NCBI GenBank assembly: GCA_023957275.1
Contig: JAMLHF010000020.1
Span: 1 to 64,000 of the forward strand
Source of the DNA: Lentimicrobium sp.
Lineage (GTDB): Bacteria; Bacteroidota; Bacteroidia; Bacteroidales; Lentimicrobiaceae
Length of the DNA: 64,000 nt
Direction of reading: 5' to 3'
The notes beneath the pieces are model-generated. The model worked only from the letters and a program-made list of their open reading frames with translations. It was not told where the DNA came from and did no database searches. Made by a program: the position numbers and the translations under genes. This document shows, piece after piece, positions 54,453 through 64,000 of the stretch; the stretch's first letter is position 1; each line of letters starts with the position of its first letter.

Positions 54453-57400
54453 GCCTGTCATCCATAAGCATCCGCAGGCCGGTACTGGCCACCGTTATGT
54501 CCATTGTGATTGTGCTGTTTGGGTTTATTGGCCTTTACTCGGTCGGGGTGAGGGAGTATCCGAGTGTGGATCCTCCCATAGTCAGCATCAGTACTTCTTA
54601 TGTCGGTGCCAGCGCCGAGGTGATTGAATCCCAGATTACCGAGCCGCTTGAAGAATCGGTGAACGGCATTGCCGGTATCCGCACCCTGACTTCCACCAGT
54701 CGTGACGGAAGGAGCAATATCAGGGTGGAATTTGATCTGGAAGTGGATCTGGAAACAGCCGCCAATGATGTGCGCGACAAGGTTTCGGCCGCCATGCGCA
54801 ACCTGCCTCCCGATGCTGATCCGCCGGTGGTTACAAAAGCCGATGCCGATGCAAGTCCGATCATATTTGTAAACATCAAGAGTGAACAGCGCAGCCTGCT
54901 CGAACTGAATGAGGTTGCCGAGCGGACTTTCAAGGAAAGGTTGCAGACCATTCCCGGAGTCAGCCAGATTCAGATCTGGGGCTCCAGGCGGTATTCCATG
55001 CGGTTGTGGATGGACCCCTCCAAACTGACCGCTTTCGGCCTCACCCCTATGGATGTGCGCAATGCCCTGCAGCGTGAAAATGTGGAACTGCCTTCGGGCC
55101 GCATTGAAGGAAGAAATATTGAACTGACGGTAAGGACTATGGGCCGGCTTGAGACTCCTGAAGATTTCAACGGTCTGATCCTGAAACAGGAAGGTGATAA
55201 CATCGTCCGGTTCAGGGATGTTGGATTTGCAGAACTGTGGCCCGAAAACGACCGCTCCATTCTTCGCAGGGACGGAGTGCCCATGGTCGGAAATGTTATT
55301 ATTCCCCAGCCCGGCTCCAATCACATCGATATCGCGGATGAATTTTACCGGCGGCTCGAACAGATCAAAAAGGACCTCCCGGAGGATATCACCGTAGGGA
55401 TAGGATTTGACACCACTGAATTTATCAGGGAATCCATCAGAGAAGTAGAACAGTCGATATATCTGGCTTTTATCCTGGTAGTTTTCATTATATTCCTTTT
55501 TCTCCGCGACTGGCGCACCACGATTATCCCGGTAATCGTGATCCCGATATCGCTGGTAGGCTCTTTCTTTATCATGTATATGGCCGGTTTCTCGATCAAT
55601 GTACTTACCTTGCTGGGGGTGGTGCTGGCCATCGGACTGGTTGTGGATGATGCCATTGTGGTGCTGGAGAATATCTATACGAAAATTGAAAAGGGGATGC
55701 CACCCATGCAGGCGGGTATTCAGGGTTCTGCGGAGATTTTCTTTGCTGTGATTGCGACGACCATTGCGCTGGCAACGGTTTTCCTGCCGGTGATTTTCCT
55801 CGAAGGCATTACCGGACGCTTGTTCAGGGAGTTCGGAATTGTGCTGGCCGGGTCGGTGATCATTTCTTCATTTGTAGCCCTCACGCTCACACCTATGCTT
55901 GCCTCACGGATTCTGAAGCGCCGTGAGAAGCACAATTATATTTATAATGTCACCGAACCGTTTTTTGTACGGTTGAATCAGGCGTACAGCAATTCACTCA
56001 ACTGGTTTCTCAGACATAAATGGCTGGCATGGGTCATCAGTGCAGGCGCTTTGGTGATGATACTCGGACTCGGGAGTTTGCTGCAGTCTGAACTGGCGCC
56101 GGTTGAAGACCGTTCGGGGCTTCGACTTGTGGCATCTGCACCGGAAGGGATCACCTTTGAGTATATGGATGCCTATATGCAGGAAGTATCAAAGATGGTG
56201 CAGGAGAAAGTGCCCGAAGCCAGGGCGGTCATCAGCATAACATCGCCCGGATGGAGCGGAGGAACCAACTCCGGATTTATCAGGATCAGGCTGGACAATC
56301 CGGATGAGCGTGATCGCAGCCAGCAGGAAATCGCCGCTGCATTGTCGGGAGAGGCCCGCAAATACTCGGCAGCACGTGCTTATGTCGCGCAGGATCAGTC
56401 CATAGGCGGCGGTGGAGGCGGCCTGCCGGTGCAGTATGTGATTCAGGCGCCAAACCTGGATAAACTCAAGAAGATTTTACCGGATTTTATGGCTGAAGTA
56501 CAGCAAAGCGATAAATTCGAATTTGCCGACCTGAACCTGCGCTTCAATAAACCCGAAGTGAGGGTAAATATCAACCGGGAAAAAGCCAGGATTGCCGGTG
56601 TGTCAGTCTTCGATATTGCCCAGACCCTTCAGCTTGGGTTGAGTGGCCAGCGTTTTGGTTATTTTATTATGGATGGCAGGCAATATCAGGTGATTGGTTT
56701 GATGGAGCGGCCTTATCGCAGCCAGCCTCTTGACCTGCGCGCTTTAACGGTGCGCAACAGCCAGGGGCAGATGCTGCAGCTCGACAATTTTGTTACGCTT
56801 ACCGAAGATGTCAATCCCCCGCAACTCTTCCGCTATAACCGCTTTGTGTCGGCAACGGTCTCCGCAAATCCCGCCAAAGGCCTGACCATTGGCGACGGCA
56901 TTGCCGAAATGGACAGGATAGCCGGCAAGGTGCTGGACGACACCTATTCCACCTCCCTGTCGGGCGCTTCGAAGGACTTCGCCGAAAGCTCTTCCAGTCT
57001 GGTGTTTGCCTTTATCCTTGCACTGGTTCTTATATACCTGGTATTGTCGGCCCAGTTTGAGAGTTTCCGCGATCCGTTCATCATTATGTTTACCGTGCCG
57101 CTTGCCCTGGCCGGCGCGGTGCTTACCCTCTGGTATTTCGGTCTGACACTGAATATTTTCAGTCAGATCGGGGTGATTATGCTGATCGGACTGGTAACCA
57201 AGAACGGTATTCTCATTGTGGAATTCGCCAATCAGCGCAAGGCTGCCGGTCTTCCCAGGATGCAGGCCATCAGTGAAGCCGCGGTAAGCCGTTTCAGGCC
57301 CATTCTGATGACCAGCCTTTCAACCATTCTTGGCGCGGTACCCATTGCTCTTGCGCTGGGAGCCGGATCAGCCAGCCGGGTTTCAATGGGAACGGCCATT

Positions 57401-57556
57401 ATCGGTGGGCTGACCTTTTCGACCCTGCTCACCCTTTACGTTGTTCCGGCAATGTACGACTATATCTCCGGACTGACAAGAACCGTTTCAAATGTGGCTG
57501 ACCTGCAGGAAACCACCGGAAACCCAACAGAGAAAGATGAAAGTGATGCAATTTAA
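54449..57556 (+). CDS. RND multidrug efflux transporter (HAE-1, AcrB/MexB-like)
   Basis: This is the 1035-residue inner-membrane pump of an RND tripartite system. It shows N-terminal SISIRRPVLATVMSIVIV, the periplasmic porter domains, and the proton-relay acidic pair in TM4 (GLVVDDAIVVLENI) with the TM10 lysine (GLVTKNGILIVEFAN). Twelve transmembrane helices are expected. The substrate spectrum is not readable from sequence. It is in a three-gene operon with the adaptor and a TolC protein, with overlapping starts. Confidence 0.95.
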   Translation: MSLSSISIRRPVLATVMSIVIVLFGFIGLYSVGVREYPSVDPPIVSISTSYVGASAEVIESQITEPLEESVNGIAGIRTLTSTSRDGRSNIRVEFDLEVDLETAANDVRDKVSAAMRNLPPDADPPVVTKADADASPIIFVNIKSEQRSLLELNEVAERTFKERLQTIPGVSQIQIWGSRRYSMRLWMDPSKLTAFGLTPMDVRNALQRENVELPSGRIEGRNIELTVRTMGRLETPEDFNGLILKQEGDNIVRFRDVGFAELWPENDRSILRRDGVPMVGNVIIPQPGSNHIDIADEFYRRLEQIKKDLPEDITVGIGFDTTEFIRESIREVEQSIYLAFILVVFIIFLFLRDWRTTIIPVIVIPISLVGSFFIMYMAGFSINVLTLLGVVLAIGLVVDDAIVVLENIYTKIEKGMPPMQAGIQGSAEIFFAVIATTIALATVFLPVIFLEGITGRLFREFGIVLAGSVIISSFVALTLTPMLASRILKRREKHNYIYNVTEPFFVRLNQAYSNSLNWFLRHKWLAWVISAGALVMILGLGSLLQSELAPVEDRSGLRLVASAPEGITFEYMDAYMQEVSKMVQEKVPEARAVISITSPGWSGGTNSGFIRIRLDNPDERDRSQQEIAAALSGEARKYSAARAYVAQDQSIGGGGGGLPVQYVIQAPNLDKLKKILPDFMAEVQQSDKFEFADLNLRFNKPEVRVNINREKARIAGVSVFDIAQTLQLGLSGQRFGYFIMDGRQYQVIGLMERPYRSQPLDLRALTVRNSQGQMLQLDNFVTLTEDVNPPQLFRYNRFVSATVSANPAKGLTIGDGIAEMDRIAGKVLDDTYSTSLSGASKDFAESSSSLVFAFILALVLIYLVLSAQFESFRDPFIIMFTVPLALAGAVLTLWYFGLTLNIFSQIGVIMLIGLVTKNGILIVEFANQRKAAGLPRMQAISEAAVSRFRPILMTSLSTILGAVPIALALGAGSASRVSMGTAIIGGLTFSTLLTLYVVPAMYDYISGLTRTVSNVADLQETTGNPTEKDESDAI

Positions 57557-58868
57557 GTTCAGATTATTGAATGTTTTACTGGCAGGATTTCTGTTTACTT
57601 CCTTCAGCCCTGCAGTCCTGTCGCAGGTCCTGCTCCCCGCCGATGCGGTAAACCTGGCTTTGGAAAACAATTATGCCATCAGGATTGCACGGCTCGATCA
57701 GGAAATACTGAAAAACAACCTGACCCCGGGTAATGCGGGGTTTTTACCCGCCGCTGATCTGAGTGCCGGGCAGAACAACAGTATTACCAACGCCAGGCAG
57801 GAATACCTTACCGGGCAGATCAATGAACGTGACAATGCAAAATCGAATTCCCTGAGTGCCGGTGCTTCGCTGAACTGGACCTTGTTTGACGGGATGAGAA
57901 TGTTCAATGCATATGCTTTGCTCAGGCAGCAGTTAAATGCCGGGGAGTTGCGCACGCGTTTGCAGATTGAAAATACCATTGCCTCCGTATTGGGCTCCTA
58001 TTACAATATAGTTCAGCTCCGGCAAAGGATGGCGGTGTTTGTAAAAGCTGTTACCCTGGGCGAGGAGCGGGTAGAGATTGCGCGTGAAATGCTGTTGCTG
58101 GGTTCCGGCTCGCGGCTCGACCTGCTGCAGGCCGAGGTCGACCTGAATACCGACCGTTCACAACTGCTTGAGTTTCAGGAAATGATTACCGGCGCTTCCA
58201 TTACGCTGAATCAACTGATGGCCCGTGACGCGGCGCTGACTTTCAGTGTTGAAGACACCATCACCATTATGCCTGTGCTTGATTACAATGCGCTGGAAAG
58301 CGCCATGCTTCGCTCGAATCCGCAACTGCTGCTCAGTCAGCTCGATATTGATATGGCCAACCGTACACTTCGCGATATCAGGGGCAGGCGCGCGCCCGTA
58401 ATCGGGATGAACCTCGGATATAGTTTTAATAACCAGAACAGTGAATCCGGATTTTTGAAGACCAGCCGGACTTCAGGGGTCAATTACGGGATTACTGCCA
58501 ATATGAGCATCTTTGATGGCTTCAACCTTAACCGCCAGGCGCAGAACGCCCGGATCGGGATGGAAAGCGCGGCCCTTCAGCAACAGGCCTATACCGAGCA
58601 GCTTAAGGCCGAACTGCTCTCTTCGTATAAAACTTACAGCAGTAAATTGCAGATGGTGGCGCTGGAACGTCAGAACCTTGAAACGGCAAATATTAATTTT
58701 GAGATTGCCGGGGAGCGCTTCCGGCTAGGCGAGTTGTCGGGCATCGAATACCGGGAGGCTCAGAAGAACCTGCTGGCAGCCAATGAACGGTTGATCAGCG
58801 CGGTGTATGAAGTACGGTTACTTGAAATATCGCTGATGCAGCTGAGCGGAACCATTCTTCCTGAATAA
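57537..58868 (+). CDS. TolC-family outer-membrane efflux protein
   Basis: This is a 443-residue outer-membrane channel, third partner of the pump. The signal peptide spans MKVMQFKFRLLNVLLAGFLF to LSQ. Two repeated coiled-coil halves follow, each with the DLLQAEVDLNTDRSQLLEFQ- and GIEYREAQKNLLAANERLI-type patterns. The start is ATG 57537, overlapping the pump gene by 20 bp. ATG 57546 is an alternative. Confidence 0.92.
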   Translation: MKVMQFKFRLLNVLLAGFLFTSFSPAVLSQVLLPADAVNLALENNYAIRIARLDQEILKNNLTPGNAGFLPAADLSAGQNNSITNARQEYLTGQINERDNAKSNSLSAGASLNWTLFDGMRMFNAYALLRQQLNAGELRTRLQIENTIASVLGSYYNIVQLRQRMAVFVKAVTLGEERVEIAREMLLLGSGSRLDLLQAEVDLNTDRSQLLEFQEMITGASITLNQLMARDAALTFSVEDTITIMPVLDYNALESAMLRSNPQLLLSQLDIDMANRTLRDIRGRRAPVIGMNLGYSFNNQNSESGFLKTSRTSGVNYGITANMSIFDGFNLNRQAQNARIGMESAALQQQAYTEQLKAELLSSYKTYSSKLQMVALERQNLETANINFEIAGERFRLGELSGIEYREAQKNLLAANERLISAVYEVRLLEISLMQLSGTILPE

Positions 58869-58941
58869 TGATTTGTTCTTCAGGGGAATAGAAGGGATTC
58901 AGACAAAAATTGCCGGATTCAGAAAAAAAAATCTCAATTGG

Positions 58942-58972
58942 TTGCACAGAATGAAATAATGTTCTATTTTTG
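58942..58972 (+). promoter_or_regulatory. Promoter upstream of rpsO
   Basis: TTG (58942-58944) is followed after 20 bp by TATTTTTG (58965-58972), matching the -33/-7 pair of Bacteroidota promoters. It leaves a leader of roughly 25 bp before the ATG at 59006. Confidence 0.65.
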
Positions 58973-59005
58973 CAGCCCCAATCAAAAGCTATAAACTTTA
59001 TTGAC

Positions 59006-59275
59006 ATGTACTTAACTTCAGAAGTAAAAAAGAATATTTTCAGTGAGCATGGTAAAACTGCTAACGACACCGGTTCTGCCGAAGGTCAGATTGCCCTTTT
59101 TACCCACCGCATTCAGCACCTTACCGGTCATCTCAAGATCAACAGGAACGACAAAGTGACAGAACGTTCACTGGTCAGGCTCGTAGGTAAACGCAGAAGG
59201 TTGCTCGATTACCTGAAGGAGAAAGACATTGAACGCTACAGGGAGATTATTAAGAAACTCAATATCAGGAAGTAA
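59006..59275 (+). CDS. rpsO: 30S ribosomal protein S15
   Basis: S15 binds 16S rRNA early in assembly of the small subunit. The protein has 89 residues, the usual size. Motifs GSAEGQIALFTHRI, HLTGHLKINRNDK and LVGKRRRLLDYL are family hallmarks. ATG 59006 follows an A-rich leader. The rpsO-pnp neighbourhood is widely conserved in bacteria. Confidence 0.97.
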   Translation: MYLTSEVKKNIFSEHGKTANDTGSAEGQIALFTHRIQHLTGHLKINRNDKVTERSLVRLVGKRRRLLDYLKEKDIERYREIIKKLNIRK

Positions 59276-59303
59276 CGTCCTGAATCAAACTTTTTTCATC
59301 GAA

Positions 59304-59329
59304 GAGGCAATCCTGTATTGCCTCTTTTT
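59304..59329 (+). terminator. Intrinsic terminator between rpsO and pnp
   Basis: GAGGCAAT (59304-59311) pairs with ATTGCCTC (59316-59323), followed by a T run. It would stop rpsO transcripts ahead of pnp, which has its own -7-like TAATTTTG (59387-59394). Confidence 0.75.
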
Positions 59330-59452
59330 GTATCATGCCGGATGGAAATAATTCTTTCGCTTCCTCACACCAATAGATATTAACATTAATTTTGTGCCCG
59401 GTTTTCCCTCCTTGGGATTAATCGTGTAACAATCATTTTCACAATAATTTAT

Positions 59453-61585
59453 ATGCAAGGAATAGTAAAAACTTTCGACATCGGGGATGGAAGGTCCATC
59501 TCCATTGAGACCGGTCGGTTGGCCAAGCAAGCTGATGGTGCCGTTGTAGTAAAAATGGGCGACACCATGTTACTGGCTACTGTGGTTGCCAGAAAAGAGG
59601 CCGGCGAAAATGTCGACTTTATGCCCCTCTCGGTGGAATACCGCGAGAAATACGCCGCTGCCGGACGTTTTCCCGGTGGCTTTTTTAAACGTGAGGCCCG
59701 TCCTTCAGACTATGAAATTCTGATAGCCCGCCTTGTTGACAGGGCGCTGCGTCCGCTCTTCCCGGATGATTTTCATGCCGAAACCCAGGTGATCATTACC
59801 CTGATCTCCGCCGATGAGAACATATTGCCCGATGCGCTCGCAGGACTGGCGGCTTCCGCTGCCCTTGCCGTGTCGGATATCCCCTTCAACGGACCGATTT
59901 CTGAGGTCAGGGTCGCCCGCATCGATGGCAAATTTGTAGTGAACCCCCATACCAAGGATATTCCGCTGGCCGATCTCGATATCATGGTTGCCGCTTCCAT
60001 GGACAATATCATGATGGTTGAAGGCGAAATGAAGGAAGTTTCGGAAGCCGATATGATCGAAGCAATTAAGTTTGCGCATGAGCACATAAAAATCCAGTGC
60101 CGTGCCCAGCTTGAGCTGGCTGCAATGGTTGAAAAGGCCAATCCCAAACGTACCTATTGCCACGAAACTAACGATGCGGAACTGAAAGAGAGGCTGCATG
60201 CATTTGCCTATCAGCGTATTGTTGACATCGCCAGCAATCCCACCGCCAAGCACGAGCGTTCCGACGCTTTCGCCGCCATCAAGGAAGAGTTTATTGCCAC
60301 CCTCGATCCGGAGGAAGCCAAAGAGAAGGAATTTATGATCTCCCGTTATTATCATGATGTGGAGAAAGAGGCCGTCAGAAACGTTATTCTTGACAAACGT
60401 CAGCGGCTCGACGGCCGCAAACTGGATCAGATCCGCCCCATCTGGTGTGAGGTAGACTATTTGCCTGCCGTGCACGGATCAGCCATCTTTACCCGCGGCG
60501 AAACCCAGTCGCTTACCACGGTTACCCTGGGTACCAAGCTTGATGAGCAGGTTATCGACGGAGCCGTGATTGAAGAAAAGATCAATTTCATCCTGCATTA
60601 TAATTTCCCTCCATTCTCAACCGGTGAGGTAAAGCGCATCATGGGAACCAGCCGCCGCGAAATCGGTCACGGTAACCTGGCGCTCAGGGCGCTGAAGCCC
60701 ATGATCCCCAACGGGGAAGAAAATCCTTATACCATCCGCGTGGTCAGCGATATCCTTGAGTCGAACGGATCTTCCTCAATGGCAACGGTTTGTGCCGGTA
60801 CCATGGCGCTGATGGATGCAGGGGTGAAGATCAGAAAGCCGGTTTCCGGCATTGCAATGGGACTGATTTCGGATACCAAAACCAGCCGTTTTGCCGTGCT
60901 GAGCGATATCCTTGGCGATGAAGACCACCTGGGAGATATGGACTTCAAGGTCACCGGTACCGTTGACGGTATCACCGCCTGCCAGATGGACATCAAGGTT
61001 GACGGAATGCCCTATGAGGTGCTTGCACAGGCGCTCGAACAGGCAAAAGCCGGCAGGCTGCACATCCTGGGCGAGATGATGAAGGCCATCAGTACCCCCC
61101 GCGAGGATTACAAACCGCATGTGCCGCGTATCGTAAAAATGACCATCCCGAAAGAATTTATCGGCGCCGTGATTGGCCCCGGCGGTAAGGTTATTCAGGA
61201 AATGCAGCGCGAAACAGGATCAACCATCGTGATCGAAGAAGTCGGAGATTTCGGAATCATCGACATTGTTTCCAACAACAAGGAGTCGATTGAGGCCGTG
61301 AAGGATAAAATCAAACGCATCGTTGCCATCCCTGAAATCGGAACCGTTTACCACGGTGTTGTTAAGAACATCACCACTTTCGGCGCCTTTGTAGAGGTAT
61401 TGCCCGGAAAGGACGGACTGCTGCACATTTCTGAGATTGAGCACAGGCGCCTCGATAAAGTGGAAAGTGCGCTGAAAGTGGGTGACGAAATCGACGTCAA
61501 GCTGATTGATATTGACAGCAAAACCGGTAAACTGAAGCTTTCGCGTAAAGTTTTGCTGCCTAAACCGGAGCCGGATCAGAAATAA
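59453..61585 (+). CDS. pnp: Polyribonucleotide nucleotidyltransferase (PNPase)
   Basis: PNPase is a 3' to 5' phosphorolytic exonuclease of mRNA decay, 710 residues here. Two RNase PH-like domains span about 10-550 with the catalytic [16 protein letters not shown] ([20 protein letters not shown]) and S1 ([18 protein letters not shown]) domains close the protein. It is part of the degradation machinery, probably with a helicase. It follows rpsO. Confidence 0.97.
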   Translation: MQGIVKTFDIGDGRSISIETGRLAKQADGAVVVKMGDTMLLATVVARKEAGENVDFMPLSVEYREKYAAAGRFPGGFFKREARPSDYEILIARLVDRALRPLFPDDFHAETQVIITLISADENILPDALAGLAASAALAVSDIPFNGPISEVRVARIDGKFVVNPHTKDIPLADLDIMVAASMDNIMMVEGEMKEVSEADMIEAIKFAHEHIKIQCRAQLELAAMVEKANPKRTYCHETNDAELKERLHAFAYQRIVDIASNPTAKHERSDAFAAIKEEFIATLDPEEAKEKEFMISRYYHDVEKEAVRNVILDKRQRLDGRKLDQIRPIWCEVDYLPAVHGSAIFTRGETQSLTTVTLGTKLDEQVIDGAVIEEKINFILHYNFPPFSTGEVKRIMGTSRREIGHGNLALRALKPMIPNGEENPYTIRVVSDILESNGSSSMATVCAGTMALMDAGVKIRKPVSGIAMGLISDTKTSRFAVLSDILGDEDHLGDMDFKVTGTVDGITACQMDIKVDGMPYEVLAQALEQAKAGRLHILGEMMKAISTPREDYKPHVPRIVKMTIPKEFIGAVIGPGGKVIQEMQRETGSTIVIEEVGDFGIIDIVSNNKESIEAVKDKIKRIVAIPEIGTVYHGVVKNITTFGAFVEVLPGKDGLLHISEIEHRRLDKVESALKVGDEIDVKLIDIDSKTGKLKLSRKVLLPKPEPDQK

Positions 61586-61643
61586 TGTAACATTCGACCG
61601 TTTTTTACGTAAAAAGGATTCGCTGTTAATTTAAAGGGAGAAT

Positions 61644-62507
61644 ATGAGGCAACTAAAGATTACCAAACAGGTAACCAATCGCGAAACAGCTTCGCTGGAC
61701 AAATATCTTCAGGAGATAGGAAAAGTAGAGCTGATCACTGCCGATGAAGAAGTAGCGCTGGCCCAGCGCATTAAGCAGGGCGACCGTGCCGCACTTGAAA
61801 AACTGACCAAAGCAAATCTGAGGTTCGTTGTTTCCGTTTCAAAACAATACCAGAATCAGGGCTTAAGCCTGCCCGACCTGATCAACGAGGGGAACCTCGG
61901 CCTGATTAAGGCTGCGCAGCGTTTCGACGAAACCCGCGGATTCAAGTTTATCTCTTACGCCGTATGGTGGATCAGGCAGTCCATCCTGCAGGCGCTGGCC
62001 GAACAGTCGCGTATTGTGAGGCTTCCGCTGAACAAGATCGGATCCATCAACAAGATCAACAAGGCCTATGCCAGGCTGGAGCAGGAATACGAGCGCGAAC
62101 CCAATTACGATGAAATCGCCGGGCTGCTCGAGATCAGCGAGAATGAGGTAAAAGAGTCGATGCGCAACTCGGGCCGTCATGTTTCCATGGATGCACCGCT
62201 GGTGCAGGACGAGGACAACAACATGTACGATGTGCTGCGCAGCGAGGACGGCCCCACGCCTGAAACAGAACTGCTCTACGAATCACTCCGCAAGGAGATA
62301 GAGCGGGCCGTTTCAACCCTTACCCCGCGCGAGGCTGATGTTATCCGGTTATACTTCGGATTGGGCGGCGAACATCCGCTTACCCTCGAAGAGATCGGGG
62401 AGCGTTTCGACCTGACCCGCGAGCGCGTAAGGCAGATCAAGGAAAAAGCCATCCGGAGGCTGAAACACACCTCCAGGAGCAAAATCCTGAAAACGTATCT
62501 TGGATAA
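61644..62507 (+). CDS. rpoD: Primary sigma factor, Bacteroidota type
   Basis: This is a 287-residue sigma-70. Region 2 has [22 protein letters not shown] and [15 protein letters not shown]. Region 3 follows, and region 4 has the [23 protein letters not shown]. It lacks the long N-terminal region 1.1 of proteobacterial RpoD, as is normal for Bacteroidota, whose primary sigma recognises TTTG/TAnnTTTG promoters. It is likely co-expressed with pnp, 58 bp upstream. Confidence 0.93.
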   Translation: MRQLKITKQVTNRETASLDKYLQEIGKVELITADEEVALAQRIKQGDRAALEKLTKANLRFVVSVSKQYQNQGLSLPDLINEGNLGLIKAAQRFDETRGFKFISYAVWWIRQSILQALAEQSRIVRLPLNKIGSINKINKAYARLEQEYEREPNYDEIAGLLEISENEVKESMRNSGRHVSMDAPLVQDEDNNMYDVLRSEDGPTPETELLYESLRKEIERAVSTLTPREADVIRLYFGLGGEHPLTLEEIGERFDLTRERVRQIKEKAIRRLKHTSRSKILKTYLG

Positions 62508-62512
62508 AGATT

Positions 62513-62540
62513 GAGCGGACTAACCTCCGCTCTTTTTTTA
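62513..62540 (+). terminator. Intrinsic terminator of rpoD
   Basis: GAGCGGA (62513-62519) pairs with TCCGCTC (62526-62532), followed by a T run. Confidence 0.85.
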
Positions 62541-62549
62541 TGCTTTCAG

Positions 62550-62608
62550 TTACCCTGGGCTTCAGCCCGGGGTAATGGCCAACCCGGAACTTAGAGGGGC
62601 TTTAGCCC
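62550..62608. repeat. Palindromic GGGCTTCAGCCC-type dispersed repeats
   Basis: TTACCC with GGGCT pairs with AGCCC and GGGTAA over 62550-62575, a near-perfect 26-bp palindrome. GGGCTTTAGCCC at 62597-62608 is a second, smaller palindrome of similar sequence. Both lie between rpoD and the convergent Fic gene, with no coding potential. Confidence 0.7.
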
Positions 62609-62735
62609 AAAAGCCGGCGAAAGTTCAGTCGAAGCAGGGTTATTATTATTTCCCTGCTTTCGTAGGTTTAAGCCAATATATCTTTTTTGGAATAAATTTT
62701 ACGAGTTATTTTCCCCGGTTCACGATTGAACCTTT

Positions 62736-64000
62736 TTAACCTTGGTTGAAAGCTTCGGTAAAAATGTTCTCAATTTTTTGTATTTCCTCATCTGAAAGAC
62801 TGTTAAACTCTTTTTCTTTTGCCCGTATTGACAACAATCCATGATTTTGTTCCAGAAATTTAACCAGCAGGGCAATCATTTTGTCCGGCATTTCAAACTC
62901 ATCTTCAATTCTGGTTTTAAACTTATCGTAACTCACCAAATAATTTAATTCATCAGGAATAATACGTTGAATGGTTTCATTGACACAATCGAATAAAAAC
63001 TCAGCCTGAACAGTAGCATCAAAGTAGCGGTAGTAATCAATAGTATCATTCAGCACTTCTACATTATGGTCTTTTGTTTCCCGCCAATCTATTAAATCGA
63101 GCAAAGGAAGTGAAAAGTGCTCCAATACTTTCCGGTATTCATCAATTTTATTAATAATAGCAGATGATACCGGAAATATAATTCCCTGTTGAGAGAATTG
63201 TTTTTTAGCCAGCGTATGATGAATAAGGTAACGGTGGATACGGCCATTACCATCTTCAAACGGGTGTATAAATACAAAGCCAAAAGCCACAATGGCAGCA
63301 CAAAGTACGGCATCTATACCGGATTTTAACAGCAGCTTTTCTGTGTTAAGCAAGCCATTCATTAAAATTTCCAAATCCTGATGTCTTGCTGAGATATGAT
63401 CAGGCAATGGTTCAAGCGTAAAGCGGTCGTACTCACCCACAAAACCGCCTTTAGTCCGATACCCGGTTTCAATAAACCGGGGATTTTCAATAACAATTTG
63501 TTGCAGACGCAGCAGCTCTTCCTTATTCAAATCTCTGATTCCTGCTTGTCCAATGGCATATCCCCAGTGTGCAGCACGCTTATTTTTCGGGCTTTCACCC
63601 TCAATGGTAAAAGACGCTTTGGAATCTTTTAATAATAAAAATGCCGATGCACGTTGCAATAAATCTTTTCTTATACCTTTAAGGTAGCGATCCTTTTGTG
63701 CTGCCAGGTTTTGATCTATGTAATTCTCAAGCCTTGGAGTTTTGAAGATAAGCGGACAAAAATCAACCGTCCCCGGGAGATTATTGATGATGCGATGCCG
63801 AGAAGATTTATAACCACCTGATATTCCATATTGTAGTTTCTCATCTACCAGTGGCACATAATTTTTAATAGCAAGATCTTTTACCGGTAAATGCTGCTTC
63901 ATCAACCATTCATATAGAAACCATATTTTTCGCGAGTATTGACCGGTTGGTTCTTCACTTATCAATGACAGCACATCCTGTAAAGCTAATTTCTCAAACA
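62736..64000 (-). CDS. Fic-domain protein, cut by the window edge
   Basis: Fic enzymes transfer AMP or another phosphate group to target proteins. Catalytic HPFEDGNGRIHRYL matches HxFx[DE]GNGRxxR. An N-terminal inhibitory motif of the form [ST]xxxEG is present (SFTIEGES), so the activity is probably self-restrained in cis. C-terminal helices follow. The frame stays open past 63974 to the edge (it reads FEKLALQDVLSL just before), so the true start lies outside and the GTG at 63974 is not it. The target protein is unknown. No antitoxin gene is visible inside the window. Confidence 0.9.
   Translation of the reverse strand, partial: FEKLALQDVLSLISEEPTGQYSRKIWFLYEWLMKQHLPVKDLAIKNYVPLVDEKLQYGISGGYKSSRHRIINNLPGTVDFCPLIFKTPRLENYIDQNLAAQKDRYLKGIRKDLLQRASAFLLLKDSKASFTIEGESPKNKRAAHWGYAIGQAGIRDLNKEELLRLQQIVIENPRFIETGYRTKGGFVGEYDRFTLEPLPDHISARHQDLEILMNGLLNTEKLLLKSGIDAVLCAAIVAFGFVFIHPFEDGNGRIHRYLIHHTLAKKQFSQQGIIFPVSSAIINKIDEYRKVLEHFSLPLLDLIDWRETKDHNVEVLNDTIDYYRYFDATVQAEFLFDCVNETIQRIIPDELNYLVSYDKFKTRIEDEFEMPDKMIALLVKFLEQNHGLLSIRAKEKEFNSLSDEEIQKIENIFTEAFNQG

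Noticed and set aside
54458-55324. 288-residue minus-strand frame inside the RND pump gene
   Set aside because: It is antisense to the AcrB-like coding sequence and has no domain or start context.
59705-60475. 256-residue minus-strand frame inside pnp
   Set aside because: It is antisense to the RNase PH domains of PNPase, a conserved gene.

Overview
The window reads as chromosome of a Bacteroidota bacterium, most likely of a Bacteroidales-like or environmental lineage. The evidence is four secreted proteins that end in type IX secretion (T9SS) sorting domains, an S46 dipeptidyl peptidase, a DUF4402 protein, a short primary sigma factor of about 286 residues, promoters with the TAnnTTTG -7 element, and a flavobacterial-style carotenoid operon. 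No rRNA, tRNA, CRISPR array, insertion sequence or phage gene was found.

Layout: (1) 0-10 kb holds a tandem repeat, a secreted GH18/CUB protein, a DPP11-type peptidase, RidA, a GLUG-repeat T9SS protein and an unusual GAPDH homologue. (2) 10.7-29.4 kb holds a selenium-dependent molybdenum hydroxylase (purine-type catabolism) gene set in two blocks. The first block has ssnA, a fused Fe-S/Mo hydroxylase, a threonine-synthase-like enzyme and a TrpB-like PLP enzyme. The second has ygfK and mocA. Between them lie secreted proteins and a LytS/LytTR-type two-component pair. (3) 30-35 kb has a sigma-54 activator with a degenerate GAFTGA loop, then citrate lyase citF and a citD-citE fusion. (4) 35.6-42.9 kb has two paralogous lipoproteins, then a lipid kinase / SUI1 / GT39 / MscS run. 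(5) 42.9-47.6 kb is a zeaxanthin-type operon on the minus strand (crtI, crtB, an unknown gene, idi, crtZ, lycopene cyclase). (6) 47.8-58.9 kb has lipoproteins, a beta-helix giant, a thioredoxin-like protein and a complete RND efflux operon. (7) 59-64 kb has rpsO, pnp, rpoD and a Fic protein that runs off the edge.

How the genes work together: the selenium block implies a hydroxylase that uses a labile Se cofactor, matured by MocA, with SsnA and YgfK acting in the same pathway. Citrate lyase points to citrate fermentation. The T9SS proteins, peptidase and GH18 enzyme point to polymer or peptide feeding. The carotenoid genes imply a membrane pigment and some oxygen exposure, because CrtZ needs O2.

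Sequence quality: eight places show a clean reading-frame switch inside an otherwise well conserved protein. They fall in two patches, 18.3-22.7 kb (four) and 45.7-46.3 kb (four). Several are one-base changes in homopolymers. Affected genes are listed as pseudogenes at full span, but read or assembly error is at least as likely as true decay.
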